DNA of 64,000 bases from Amphirosellinia nigrospora (GCA_004123355.1 SCHM01000001.1:1480001-1544000), one strand, 5' to 3'. Counted from the first letter of the stretch, positions 12,746 through 24,840 are shown. Program-made: numbers and translations. Notes: generated by a model not told the origin, from the letters alone.

Positions 12746-15407
12746 GTAGCAGTAATTGACTATCCCTGGGTTTGATATCTTCTTACCGCACCGCCTTAGC
12801 TACCTGACTATCTCCTTAATTTAGGCGGTTTTCTGTAGCTGTGGTGGCAACCAGATTTCTGTCAAGGGGTCACGCAGGATTCAGCACATTCAGCAGGCGG
12901 CGAAGCGATGTTGCAAACTGCACCGTAGTAAGGCGTACACCAGATACTTGAAATTACGGCGTAAATGGTCCAGGTGACAAACCGAGGATTTAGGTGCGCC
13001 AAGAATGGTTACCGCCGTACTAGTAGCAATCCGCGCTGTCACCGATCAAACTTTCGAGGTTCCCCGGACTCGTCGGCGCCATAGTAGTAGTAGGTTGTTC
13101 AATGCAACCACTGTTCCATTGTACATTACCGCCAGTCTAAAACTAATTTCAACCCCATGCCTCTTGGGGTTAGTAACAAGCAAGGTTTACCTATCTTTGG
13201 CACTGACGAGATCGTGTCATGCCAACCTCCTAGCAATCAGCTGCCGTTACTAATACTTGTCGAACACTGATGAACGCGAAGGCAAACAAACCACGAGTAC
13301 CCACTGACCTGTCGAACAAATCAGTTCATCTTTGAAATTGGAATGCAAGCTTCACTTAGCAGAGTCCGTGTAACATGGTGTTCTCGTCACTGAAAATCTT
13401 TCCAGCGGTCGATAGTATAACTCGTACGCGAGCAACGTTGAATGTTGCATCGGTGGCTATGACAGCGGCGAAGGGCAGCATTGTGGGCTTGACTCTAATT
13501 CATAGGAGATATTCAGAGTTATTTTTTTTTCTTGATAAAAATGGTTATTGAGAACCCTATAACGTGAACATGAAATCAGACTTGAGGTGTCATCTTCATC
13601 CCAATAATAGTTTTGGTACTTGCCAGCTTGTCGAAAATGAAATCCTTACAGAGCATGCACTTGACGAGCATGGCAGCGTAGGTGGTCCAAAATCCAGTAG
13701 GAAACACAAGTAGTAGCCACTTTTCTAGCTAGCACTTTGTATAGATTTTGTCGTACTCTGGCGGCCTTCGGCTTTAGATACCTAGGTACCTAACACAGTA
13801 TGCCAGCGTGTTGTTAGCCCCCGGCCGACCAGTCGCGTATGGATGACAGTTATATTCCATATACTTCGCTTACGTCGCGGCGGCACTCCAACCGCAGTGT
13901 ATGATGGACGCGGATGGATGGATGGAATTGTTCACGTCGAAGATACAGACTTCTAATCTTCCTAGGGGTATACGACGTGGTAAGCTATTTCCTAACTACA
14001 TAACCATACAATATGCGTTTTTGCCGAAACATCCATCAACTCATGCCACCTTATCACCAACGTTTTTACCATCCCCGAGGTCGTTAACCTGGTGCTGCAC
14101 CTCATCTTTCGACAGGCCGCGGTAGTTGGTGCTCTAGGAGTTTCCCGCAATTTGAGGGTGTCGCCAGCGGACGCTGACTAGCCGTGTGCCGGCAACCACC
14201 TAATCCTTTCGGACCAGCTTTTGGGAGCAGAGTGAACTGCGGATCTTACTCCTGGTGTGCCCTTCCATCAATTTCTTAAAGTTTCAGCCTTGCGACCATA
14301 CTCCCCCAGAACCCAAAAACTTTGATTTCTCACAAGGTGCCGAACGAGCCAAAAATAACATCGTCCGATCCCTAGTCGGTGGTCGTACGTGAAAATCAAA
14401 CCATATCCGTAGGCCCTCTGGGCTCGTGCTCGGCGCTGTAGGAAATGGTCGGACCGTTACGAGGCTGGACGGTTGGTGTGTTTCGTGGACGGTACAATCG
14501 CTTGGTAGCATAGAGGCGTGGCGGTCGCGAGTTCCCGTGGTCGTTTGATGTCGTAGGTCTGTAGGGCAGCCTTCCCGAGCGTTATAGGCAAATACGACTT
14601 CCGGCTTTGCTGCGGTTGTTGGATGATAGACGTGCGAGAGCAGCATGGAGATATTAAAGTTAGCGCAAATATATATATATATACACATGCAGTCTTATCA
14701 GGGGCTTGCCGGACAGAGAAAAAAAACATACAACACCAAGGATTCGCTGGTCGTCACCGACCAACTACTAATTTGGCCCTCACTGGCTTATCTATGGGGG
14801 AGCGGACGGGACCCGAGTTCTCCAGTGGGTATGGTCGTATGTGATGAGTATGTGTCTATTGTGGTTTAAGAAGTATGAAATGATTTGGTGGTGACAGTTT
14901 ACGTAGAGCTTAATTGAGCGGGCCTGTTGACCCACCTGGGTAAGTACCTACACACCTACACATACAGTATTGTCCAAGCATGCTCCGGGGTTCGAATTCA
15001 CATTGAGCTCTGACTAGAATTGTATGGTTATGGAGTCTGGGTCAATTTTATAATTGCCGACCTGGGCACCTTCGTGGGCTATCTGATCATATCCAGAATG
15101 CTCCTTTTTATGCGGCTTCGCGTATTGGGACATTTTGTTACTAAAAGCAAGCAGAATAATACTCTACGATCGAGAAGGGACAATCAAGTTATTTTTAGGC
15201 CGCCAACTGAATTTGGCGGTTTTCTTTTACTATATTAGTATACGAAGTAAGTCTTAGGTAAACTCGCTGAAGACTACTCGCTGGAGACTAAACGCATCGC
15301 AACTATCAAAAGGATATCATGTACAATCCAAAACCCTTCAGAACTGATTCAATTACTTCCTCCTCCAAAAACTCACACCACCACATGTTGACAAGCCTTC
15401 ATCTCCT

Positions 15408-16226
15408 TCAAGGATTTATATGATGTTTCCAGTCCGGCCAAAGTTCGTTCAACAACTTCTTCTGAAGCGAAGCTACAATCGGTTAGACATAGCCAGCGCA
15501 GATCGAGATGTGAGGATGTTGCTTACAGTAAGGCTTCATTTTGCATTCATTGTCGGCTGCCATGAAAACGAAGTCGTAGGATGCTTTGCCGACGAATCCA
15601 GGGCCCCAATCCCATGAAGCTTCGAATCTCAAGTTCTTTACACCAGCCTCGGTCCGTTTGAGCCTGTACACTAGGTAGGTCCCCGCGGGAGCACACGAGC
15701 TTCCATGCATCTTGTGAACTGCGAAAACCCGATCGTCGTAGGTGGCCGATGCCAGTTCGGTGTGGGATAACGGGGTGGACGTATTAAACTGCGGGTGTTT
15801 AATGTCGGGGGTGTAATGGTAGCTCCATCCTTCGGCATTGACAAATGGGCTATCCTCGCCTCTTGTGATCCGAGCAACAGCGACAAATTCTTTCCCTATC
15901 TGGACGTTTTTGTGTGCAGCAATGAGAAAGAATAGTTTGCATCGTATTATTGTTGGTTCAGGGGGAGGCAAGCCATGAGCTGGACCGGCATCGACATAGG
16001 GTTGGAAGTCTAACTGCGTGTTATTCGGTACTGCGAGTGGCTGCTGCTGGGTACTGTAAGTCGATACGTCTTGGTAATAGTAGGGGTTGATACTATTCGT
16101 ATAAGTAGGCGCCGAGTTGATGGTGTACGAATACCCCGTAGTGTAAGGCACTATGGCTGTTGGGTCAACGCAAGGGTTTTCATGGTTGTTCCAAGCGGCG
16201 TTCATGTTGATGTCTTCGTAAACCAT
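15408..16226 (-). CDS. velvet-like domain protein with Tyr/Asn/Gln-rich N-terminus (paralogue 1)
   Basis: Start at 16226 (MVYEDINMNAAW). Exon 1 is 15527-16226, then a 54-bp intron (15473-15526, GTAAGC...TTGTAG) and exon 2 to the TGA at 15408; about 254 residues. Residues about 25-75 are rich in Y, N, Q, S and T. The C-terminal half has GKEFVAVARI, a strand-turn-strand pattern TYLVYRLKRTEAGVKNLRFEAS and SYDFVFMAAD. This resembles the velvet fold core (YxLFxxLxxxxxGxFxLRFxL ... SxxFxV) of VeA/VelB/VosA regulators. It aligns best with the gene at 24179, which has its intron at the same phase-1 site after the ...PY/VY residue. Typical velvet signature blocks are weak, so DNA binding or a developmental role is inference only. 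An alternative is an unrelated beta-sandwich protein. Confidence 0.62.
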
Positions 16227-19009
16227 GGCGTTCGAGAGGTGATAGAAATATGAATGTAGTCTTCAGAGATACTTATTTATAGGAAAGATTCCTAGAAATA
16301 GTCAAGATTGGGAAAATAGAATCTAAGATGGCAAGCAGGGTGGTGACCTGATATATTTATCGTCTCGCCGGAAGCACTCGTTTCAACCGTGACATGCATG
16401 TCAAGACCTCGAGCAGCTATTATTCTTCCCATCATTTCACAACATGTTGGCCGAGAAGTGTAACGTCTTTGCAGCTCACCGCATTACACCTTACGCGAGA
16501 CTGTTACCCCAAATGGCCTGTTCATACAACCATGGAGTTTTGTGTGAGCTCGCATACTTCGATGACTATCCAAGATCGACAACAGCGTTTTTCTTTGAGA
16601 ATGTGACCTATGGGATGACAAGGCGTTGTTTGGTGGATGCGTGTATCCGTTGTATCCGTGGAATGCTGGTGCAACCACAAACCCATTAATGACCGAGTTT
16701 AGCCACCGACACACCACGACACGTCTTCCAGGCGGAATGAAGAGCCTTCCTTTCGCGAGGCACAGGCACAAGGTACAAACAAGATTCACATGCACACAGA
16801 CCTAGCGAAAGAGACTCCCCGCATAGATTCAGATAGATGAACCCGGAGGCAGTTTCGGACACCTTCGTACAACAACAGTGACTAATGTTTTCCATCGCAG
16901 GTACTAACGCTCAAGTAAAAAATACTTACGCCAAAACTATGTGCATTTTTCTAATCGGCACGCTCTCAGCAAGTTATCTGGCGGGTATTTCTATGCCATA
17001 CTGGTAATCTTTGCCAGGAACTCAGGACGCGGGTCCGGGCATGTAAGTCTGAGAGCAGTAGCCTAAGTATGCAGGGACAGATAGACTACATGTTTATAGT
17101 TCGATATTCAGTGCCAGCAGAAATAACTTGAGACTTTCCTGTGACAACAGATGCCCATACCCTTCGTAAACCGAGTCCCTAAATATACCAATCCACTTTC
17201 TCCTTAAGTGAAGTTCCTCCATGTACATACATATGTGGGTAGCTGCGAGCTTAACTACGACCATACGAACATCAGACCTAGCATTGGCCTGATCTGAAGG
17301 CTTTGGGGCCCTGTGTTCGGAAGTAATCCAAATTTACTCCTTCATACGCCGGACTTATCCACTCAGATAATGAGACAGGCTGATGATTATAATGCCACGC
17401 AAGAAAATCATGACAATAGAATCGTGCTCTGTGCTGTGTTAAAGCCATGATAGGAGAAAGGTGTATAGCAAAATTATGGTGTTTTTACCCGAGTCCTCCG
17501 CCCTGTATTTCGTACAAGGAATGTCTCAATTCCTATTAAACTATAGCCCTATAACAGTGCCACACGCACTTCTTTGGTGTAGAAACAGAAAAAACAACCA
17601 AGACGAATAGAGCCCTCCAGATTATTCGGATTGCGCCTACCAGCCGAGGGGACTTGGTCCAGAGTATATCATGTCCGGGCCTCTTATTTCTATTTCGCCA
17701 GCGGGAGGACCGGCGGCAGCACTACCGATATTCCCTACTGACACAGCTCGGCCTCTGATTCAGAAGCTATCAACAATGATACAGGTAACCTGTTACTCCT
17801 CAAGTATATCATCCACTCCTGCAACGGTATCGTCTATGGTATTGTCGAGTGGCAACAATTCTTGTCCATATCCACCATGCAATACCCCCTCAATGGGAGC
17901 TACTGTCTGCTCCAAATCACTCCGCTCGTCCCGGTCGATGATGTGAGATACAGGTGAATTGGGTTCTTTTTCAGTATTTTGCCAAATTCATTCTTACGTA
18001 ATAGACCAAGTCAGGCCATCCGAGATTAGTAGTCAATACTTAGAGACAGAATTTTTAAGTGATGAGAAAAGGTGGAGTATAGGATATAACTGTGTACTTA
18101 CCAAAATCAATAGGTGCTGCTGCTGCAAGCGATGCAAAAGGTTCTGCAGAGCAAAGAGTGAATGAACCCTTTCGTTCTGGCAATTCTTGTATAAATGGCT
18201 TAGAAAGTAAACCCCTCTTGCTGGATGGGCTAGTATTTTAGAGGTGAAGATATGAAATCAACTTCATGAGGAAGGAAGATTTCCTCTGGTATATTTTCTT
18301 GGGTAATATTCCTACTCACTGGTCATTGTGCGGTTTCAGCGAGAGCTCTTTGTTTTGCCAGTAGAACCGGGGAATCGGAGGCAGTAGTGAAGACCGTCGC
18401 GAAACAACTTGTACAGACTACCGCGAGAATCCACCCCAACAGTACGGTAGAAGTATTAGTGCCAGTGCCCGTCCTTCCCATACGGAGCTCAACCAAGGGT
18501 CCCAGATTCAACCTTAGAAGTTCGAGGTTACCTAGTGTAGAGTCGGTAGCCGCCCAACAGGACCGCCCATATTACAAACCGAGCCAATGATTGCCCGAAA
18601 TAGGCCCCGTCGGCTACAAAACCCGAGTGTTCGTCAGATGATGTCCTCGTGTCGCTACTGTAACCAGGGTATCCCGGGGCAGCCAAGCTTTGTAACGGTG
18701 TTCGAGATGTGCCATGCCTAAAATCGCCAGTGTAGGCAGACAAGGTAATAAGCAACAGATTTTGCATGCAGTCTCGCCTAACTGAGCTAGTACCCGTCGT
18801 TGAAGCACAAGCATATAGTGCATGCAGATGTTGTAGCGTTGATAGTAAAGCCTCCAGGACTGGAAGTTTTGGAAGCAAAATTGGAGTTCGTTGTACCACA
18901 TTCGCCCAATCAGGTGTCGACGTTCATTAGATAGAGTCTTGGTCGGTTAGCACTCCCTATTTGCTACCAAGACTGCAAAAATACTAGGAAAATAAAGACA
19001 AAAACTTAA
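16227..19009. other. spacer without supported gene
   Basis: The left end should contain the promoter of the velvet-like gene at 15408-16226. A copy of dispersed repeat B lies at 16790-16880. Open frames at 17671-17946 (+) and 18323-18901 (-) have no domain, and their frames do not join convincingly, so they are not called. Confidence 0.5.
16790..16880 (+). repeat. dispersed repeat family B, most diverged copy
   Basis: Aligns with 22301-22430 and 25850-25995 through aaagagactcccc, gatag/tagtc, cccggagg/cccacggag and cttcgtacaacaac/ccccgtgcaacaac. It lies about 570 bp upstream of the start of the velvet-like gene at 16226. Homology is by eye and weaker than for the other copies. Confidence 0.5.
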
Positions 19010-19099
19010 TGCGGTGAGTGCGGATTGAACGCACGGCCTTCAGATTATATGATTGAAGTTGATCTTCAGTCTGACGCTCTCCAACTGAGCTATCCCCGC
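19010..19099 (-). tRNA. tRNA-Phe(GAA) with 18-nt intron, copy 1
   Basis: Reading the minus strand: acceptor GCGGGGA, D arm with TAGCTCAGTTGG, anticodon stem/loop TCAGA-CTGAAGA-TCTGA with anticodon GAA, an 18-nt intron starting ATCAACTTCAATCATATA after position 37, then the T arm GTGCG-TTCAATC-CGCAC and TCACCGC with discriminator A. A T run (TTTTT) follows as Pol III terminator. The acceptor stem has a G5-A68 mismatch. The D loop has one G fewer than copy 2. It is one arm of an inverted pair with 20514-20603. Confidence 0.93.
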
Positions 19100-20513
19100 A
19101 CTGTGACTGAAATCTCATGTTTTGCACTATCAAAATCCTCTGCCCAGAATTAGATGCTCTTTCGGTGCGTGATGGCACATCAACTAGTCATCCGCCCAGT
19201 CTGCAATATGTCTAGATCGTCTGATGTAAAAACTGACGTGTAGGCCACCACTAACACTACCAGCTGTATTTATAAAACATGGGCATGTTTGCGGCATTAG
19301 AACAGCAATAGGCCGAGGTCGGATTCAGCACGCCCTGCATCCCTTGTTTTCGGGCGCGAAATAGGAATTGAATTGTCCGTCAAGCTGTCTCCGTCCTCTT
19401 GAAACCATCACCATTCAAATAGGTCACCCATGGAGAAAAGGAGAAGAGAGCGATTTGAGGAGAGAGACCGGGTCAGTTTACGCAATTGAGTCTTGTATAT
19501 CAAGCAAAGCTGACAGTCGCCTAGCTTGTCGTTAGGGCCTATTGACGCCGAAGTGACAATAATCTTCTATTATCAGACGAAAGAGGGAGACATAGCGCTT
19601 GATGGGACTATGATAACTAGACGATCTAACTTCTCGCGAGAGGTGGCTTTAGCAAGCAGTTTGCCTTTGGCTATAATTGGTACTGGCGCGGCGAAGCCAA
19701 ATGTCGTGGCCTGGGCCGCTGCTTAGCTCCCAAATAGAACATCGGAGTTAAATGATTCTGTTATAACCTCCTCAGATCTTTTAGATTGTATTGAATGCGC
19801 GGGTTCTCTTAGTTAGCAGCTCTTGTATTCATCATTACTATCGCAAGATTTTATTAACTGAAAGATCCTTTCGCATCCCCATTGCGAAGGACGAGATCCT
19901 TGAAACTGATCTATAGTTCACAGGGCAATCACTTCAACGCATCACCATGTACGTTGAACGTCCGTCTCCTCTCTTTATGCACCCGGGCAGTGACGGATGG
20001 GGAAACCAATCGTCCTCGACAGGTTATCTCTTACGAGCTCGCAACAGTCATGGGGAAACAACCTATCAGCTCTGATCCCACAACTCAGGCGGGATGTGGA
20101 TTTAGAAAAAACAAAATGAGGGTTCTTTAATGATAGACGAATACACGTAGCGCTAATGGTCAGCGGTGGAGTAGTTTCCCCGCAAGTCGAACTGCAACTT
20201 GAAGGCTGGAAAGGATGGCGAGGAATAGCAGCCGCAGATTCAGACAGAGATCGAAACGATGAGACGTTTATCATAGCCACTAGTCAAGAAGTCTTATTGA
20301 CGTGAGAATCCCCATGTTTGTTACTTTCTTATCCACTCACCCACTCTGACTTTAATTCCCCGCACGTAGACTAGTACAATGCAGATATTTCCCACAGGAA
20401 AGACGGGATCCCTACACTAGTCTAATTCCCGGTATTAACCAATCTAGGTGGGGCTAAATCGTGGTGTGATTTCTGGACTCCATAAACTTGACCAAGACAG
20501 CCACCACCAATCA
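19100..20513. other. spacer between the two divergent tRNA-Phe genes
   Basis: About 1.4 kb with short open frames only (for example 19526-19726 + and 19975-20280 -), none recognisable. Flanks of the two tRNAs do not look alike beyond the genes themselves. Confidence 0.5.
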
Positions 20514-20517
20514 GCGG

Positions 20518-20552
<35 letters not shown>

Positions 20553-20603
20553 AACTTCAATCATATAATCTGAAGGCCGTGCGTTCAATCCGCACTCACC
20601 GCA
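20514..20603 (+). tRNA. tRNA-Phe(GAA) with 18-nt intron, copy 2
   Basis: Same gene as 19010-19099 in opposite orientation: anticodon GAA at 20546-20548, intron 20550-20567 identical to copy 1, T arm with TTCAATC, 3' TCACCGC and a TTTTTTT terminator shortly downstream. The 5' acceptor reads GCGGGA where copy 1 has GCGGGGA, so one G is missing and the literal sequence cannot form a full 7-bp acceptor stem. This matches the G-run losses seen in protein genes. Confidence 0.9.
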
Positions 20604-23600
20604 AATCTTTTGATTTTTTTACTATATTTGTTCAATAAAAGCACTGATTAAACTTGTTCATGATGGGTGGGATGGTGTGCAAGCAAAGGCTTTGGTTCCT
20701 TTTCTTCTGTTTTTCTTGTGGTGGATATCTAATCTAGCCTTCTTGTCCTAGAGAAATTCATACCAATTCTTGAACATTTGCGTAAACAGGTCGCCGTTGT
20801 CCAAGGCTATGTTGGCTTAGGGCCACGGCACCTCACTAATCAGGCCGAGCCTGGACCTAGGGAAATGTCGCCTTTAATTTGGAGACACAAGCCTAAAAGG
20901 ATGGAGGCCAGGGAAGGGCCGGCAGCAACCGCTGCGGGCCTATCTATCGCGGTGTATACAGTACTTAGCCGACTACGAGTAGTCGAGTGCTCAACTCGGC
21001 TACGTTATATTTTCCAGTGGTGTTATGATACAGTGCTCCAGTTCTGTTTTGTGACACTATGAAGGTACGTAGATGGCGACAGATCACAGGCGAGTCCATA
21101 CTGAGATCCCAAAACTTCTACATCTAGACACTTCAATCCCGACCGCTTGACATTTTTAATTATGCTACATCCTTCCTTACCTCCTGTGTAGGTCACCTGC
21201 TTGGCTATGTTGTGTCATCATCATGTATGCCCCGATCATCATTTAAGAGGGCATCGTCACTCCGTGGCTGCCTAGGTGGACCTAAGTACAAAGACGTAAT
21301 AGAACAACGACTATCATCTTAAAAGGTACATCGAGATTTTTGGCCAAAACATTTATGCCTGCATTATGCAAGTCGCACTCAATCAACACAGGTACTATCT
21401 CCATGTCTGGTTAGAGGTGATATATTATTTGCTGGACTCGTACTTCTTGTTACTCACCATCGGTCTCCGTGTGCTCCCCTGGCGCTGTGACGTATCAGTA
21501 CTATATGGTACTACAGTTTGGGAGAGAGTGGTCCTTCTGACTCACACGTAATAACCGCTGTGGAAAATGGGGCTGGCGGTGTGCGGCACCTGGGTTACTA
21601 GTAGCGATCGTTGTGGTGCCCGGCGAGTCTCCAGCCCTTCCCACGTGAATACGCATGGACCGCAAGTAGTGCCGTAGTAGGCTACTGGCAGCAGGCGAGT
21701 TCAACCAGTTTTATTGTCGTCAATTCTAAATTTAGGTAAAATACAATACTTGTTGTCACGCAAACAGTCAAAAACCTCTTGCGCTGTAGGGTAGTCCCCT
21801 GTCTCTGGCTATATACACAAACCCTCTTTGTGCCAGGGGAATCTGGGGAATGGCATCGTGACAATTGCTAAAGGAATATCAATGATCTATGTAATAGCTT
21901 CCCAGTAGAGTAGTACTTACGCAAGGACTGCTGAATATTCTGCTGTCTCCGCGGTCCCTCCAAGGCTGATTAGAATGATACAATGTTCTCAAATGAAAAA
22001 AAAGCCTAAAAAGGAAAACTAAAATTTTAAAACATACACGACTGAAGGTTTTCAGCAGGTCTTTCCAAGACTTCCATGACGTGGGGATCGCGTTAGCTGC
22101 CTCGTGGTAGTCAACTGAAATGTAGAGACTTGTCCAGTACCTATGTCTTGTACATTTGCGCATACGGCTTCCATCAAAACATGCACAGAAGCTTCCGTCA
22201 TGTATTAGGACTTCCGGCTCGCCAGGATCTATCGCTCTGGAACCCAAGTTATAGGGCTCCTCCTGCATAATTTGGATTCGTAGTGTCAAGAACAAATTTA
22301 GACACACTAATCAGACAAAGAGACTCCCTGTATATCTCCAGCTAGTCACATACAGCCCACGGAGATGCCTTCACTCGTTCTTCGTGCAATAAAATATGTC
22401 TACACCCTACCCCTACGAGGCCCATGACATATAGTTTCCTCTTTTAGCATTTGCAACAAAATCTTATCGCTTTGCTAACCTAGTCTGGCCCAAAATAGGC
22501 ATAACTTTGGCTACAAGTTGACAGGTAACTCGGTTGTAGTGGCCACACGGGTAGACCTAGTAGACCTCTATGCATGTATACATGGCTGGAACACCCTAGA
22601 TAAATCTAAGTGAGGTTTACGAATTAACGGATTACTCTATTAAGCCCCGATTAGGTTCCTAGCTGTAGAGATCTGTCTATTTCCCCTGGAGGCCAGCCAT
22701 CTAACACGAATCTATCACTCAGTCGTCGCCTAAAGACAAAATACTCTCTACAAATTCCTCGTGAGACTTGTATCCCAACTGGCCGCAGCGTAAAACTGAT
22801 TAATCTAAATGCTAGCGAATACGAGTGTCTCACGAGTTTGTCTACTGCGAAGCCGTTGTGTGGCACGCGGAAACCTCCATGTTTGCAGCCAAATCAGCTT
22901 GATCTTAGAATGCTATGGCAGACAGCCTGCTCACCAGCCCCTCGAGACGATCGGCCCAGCACGAGGCCGAGGGGTACAATAACGTTCTTTTCCCGGTTTC
23001 AGCAGTCTCTGTTATATCAAGGCTACAACTCCAGCCGTCCTGTCACAAGGTATCGCAGGCGTTGTACGCGCCTACGTATTCCATCAAACACCATGTTACT
23101 CGTGTCACTGGCAAATAGCGATGCCGGTAACAGGTCATTGGTCTGTCGTTTGTTGTTAGGCTCCCTGACTACAACTTTATATTGCTTTTAAACTACCTCT
23201 GCTATGCATAACCGCTGTATTTTATGGCTCCATTCTGTGTGTGTCAAGCTTGTCTAACACGCTTAAGCCCACGTCCACTGAGAGTGAACAACCGCTGAAG
23301 ATGTTTGTCCGGGTCGAACACCATGTTCGCTTTTGGTGCAACACAAAATAGCAAACTCCAATCAGGAAATTGCCAGCTCAGACCATTTCTTCAACAACCA
23401 CAACATTGGCCCGAGAGAAGGACCCACTTTACTGTAAGTCCATCCCTTGGTTTGACAGTGACCAGTTCGGACAGTTAGTTTGTCACCGACTTATTGGCGG
23501 TCGGATATTCTACCCATAATTGAACCCTTTCAATGTAGTAGTCGCGCGGCCAACGGGATGCGTTTTCGTATAGAGTATATGAATTAACCTCGGAAACGCC

Positions 23601-24178
23601 GCGCCCTGCACAAGTAATCCGGGGTTCACAACCTTGATCCCTTACCTCAGTAGCTCGAGCAAGTGACCTTCACAAGCGCTTAGGGTCAACGCGAACAAAT
23701 ATTTTGTTTTACAAAATTAAAATATACTGGCCAAATGTGTAGTTGGTGAAACCGTCTCGAAGTGTCAGCACAGCGCGACCGGATCATGTCGCTATTTGCT
23801 CCGTCTTGTGGACGTTGGTTTGCACACCTATATGTATTGTCGCACGAGCACTTGCCAACAAAGTCAACATAAAATTACGCGCCGATTTCACACCAACCTC
23901 CTACCAGCCAACCTTTCTTTGGCATCACGATCGTCTCTTTTTCAATCGCTTTCATCCTTCACATTTTTGTGTCTCGTTGTAGACCCCATTCAAGTTAGCC
24001 ATTTTTGTTCACCGCTGCCCACAACAGTTCACCGACCAGCAAGGCAAATTCACATCTACATCCCCCTTTTACTGTGAGATTATCTCACAGTCAAGCAATA
24101 CGCACAAGTCATCATCTTTTTTTCTTTTTGGAGAGTTTCAGTGTCAAGTCAAGCCTGCGACAGATACTATTAGCCATC
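20604..24178. other. 3.6-kb spacer without supported gene
   Basis: Short open frames only (e.g. 20778-21062 +, 21879-22307 -, 22838-23191 +), with no domain or consistent exon structure. A copy of repeat B is at 22301-22430, and a small cruciform-like palindrome is at 20966-21002. The last 200-300 bp are presumably the promoter and leader of the gene at 24179; the leader has C/T-rich stretches. Confidence 0.5.
22301..22430 (+). repeat. dispersed repeat family B, copy 2
   Basis: Shares aaagagactccctgtatat, tagtcacata, gcccacggagatg, cttcact and atatgtctacaccctaccc with 25850-25995, with clear identity over about 130 bp in the same orientation. No open frame is associated with it. Confidence 0.8.
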
Positions 24179-24741
24179 ATGAGTGATGTACCCGTTATTG
24201 AATCTTCAATTGATTGGCTATTTCCACCGCCCCGATATGTCTCGCGAGGTTCGTTGTTTGGAGTTGTCGCTCGATTTGACGGCCATGTTGTACCCTCTGT
24301 CTATGAAGCCTACAGAACAGACAAGTTAGGTCATATAACCGAACGATGGCTCGGACGATGTGTCCAGACCAGCCCGGGTTTAGTCTACGACGGGGATCGG
24401 GTCACTTATGTGTTGTTCAATATTCGGCTTAACGGCCGAGGGAAGTTTACACTCAGGTTCAGACTCTCTTGGAAGCAGGGCCATCATTTATATGAGGGCC
24501 TGGACTCATTCAAGGTCAAAGTCAGAGATGAAATCGAACCCACAGTATATTGTAAGTGGAATCAATATTGAACTTGGAGAATTCCTCATGCTAATACCTA
24601 AACCTGGTAGGCACTGAACATCAGGATACATTAGCCGTGTTAGACCCGGAGAACTACAGACCTACACCTGTAGACCAGATGAATGAGAGAGCAGAGTGTC
24701 ACGATGGACTTCCACACAGACAGAGAGACCCCTGTGTATAG
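24179..24741 (+). CDS. small velvet-like domain protein (paralogue 2)
   Basis: Start MSDVPVIESSIDWLF at 24179. Exon 1 runs 24179-24551, a 59-bp intron 24552-24610 (GTAAGT...GGTAG) follows, and exon 2 ends at TAG 24739-24741; about 167 residues. The core GSLFGVVARF, then DRVTYVLFNIRLNGRGKFTL and RFRLSWKQG, then DSFKVKVRDE, fits the velvet-type strand pattern (YxLFxIxLxGxGxFxLRFxL). It lacks the full motif set of canonical velvet regulators. The intron sits at the same place and phase as in the gene at 15408-16226, so the two are paralogues. Exon 2 overlaps a copy of dispersed repeat B, so the last 10 or so residues may come from repeat sequence. Function is unknown. Confidence 0.65.
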
Positions 24742-24790
24742 TCAGGTAGCCTCCACGAGGAGAGATCTAAATCCTCGTGCAATAACAAAC
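24713..24790 (+). repeat. dispersed repeat family B, copy overlapping a gene 3' end
   Basis: Contains agagacccctgtgtata, a tag, ccacgagg/ccacggag and cctcgtgcaataacaaa, matching 22301-22430 (agagactccctgtatat ... cttcgtgcaataaaata). The first part lies inside the terminal exon of the velvet-like gene and includes its stop codon. Confidence 0.65.
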
Positions 24791-24840
24791 GTTTTCTTTT
24801 TTTGGCTGCCATGTACTGAATTAGTGCAAGTGGATGACAA

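Larger units (their letters stand above)
11077..15407. other. gene-poor 4.3-kb spacer, repeats only
   Basis: No frame here has domain or exon structure that I can support. The right part next to 11076 should contain the sepH promoter. The rest holds a 10-bp tandem repeat (11431-11460), one copy of a dispersed repeat (12511-12745), a TA microsatellite around 14668-14683 and an A/T-rich hairpin at 15200-15219. It is consistent with decayed mobile-element sequence. Confidence 0.55.

Noticed and set aside
18115-18165. Zn2Cys6-like CCKRCKRFC stretch on the plus strand
   Set aside because: The frame is short, ends at once in a stop, and lacks the full six-cysteine spacing and flanking basic region. 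It arises from a tgctgctgc repeat.
18323-18901. Overlapping minus-strand open frames with a hydrophobic stretch (GWILAVVCTSCFATVF)
   Set aside because: Frames do not join by plausible introns or one-base corrections, and no family is recognisable. Left as spacer.
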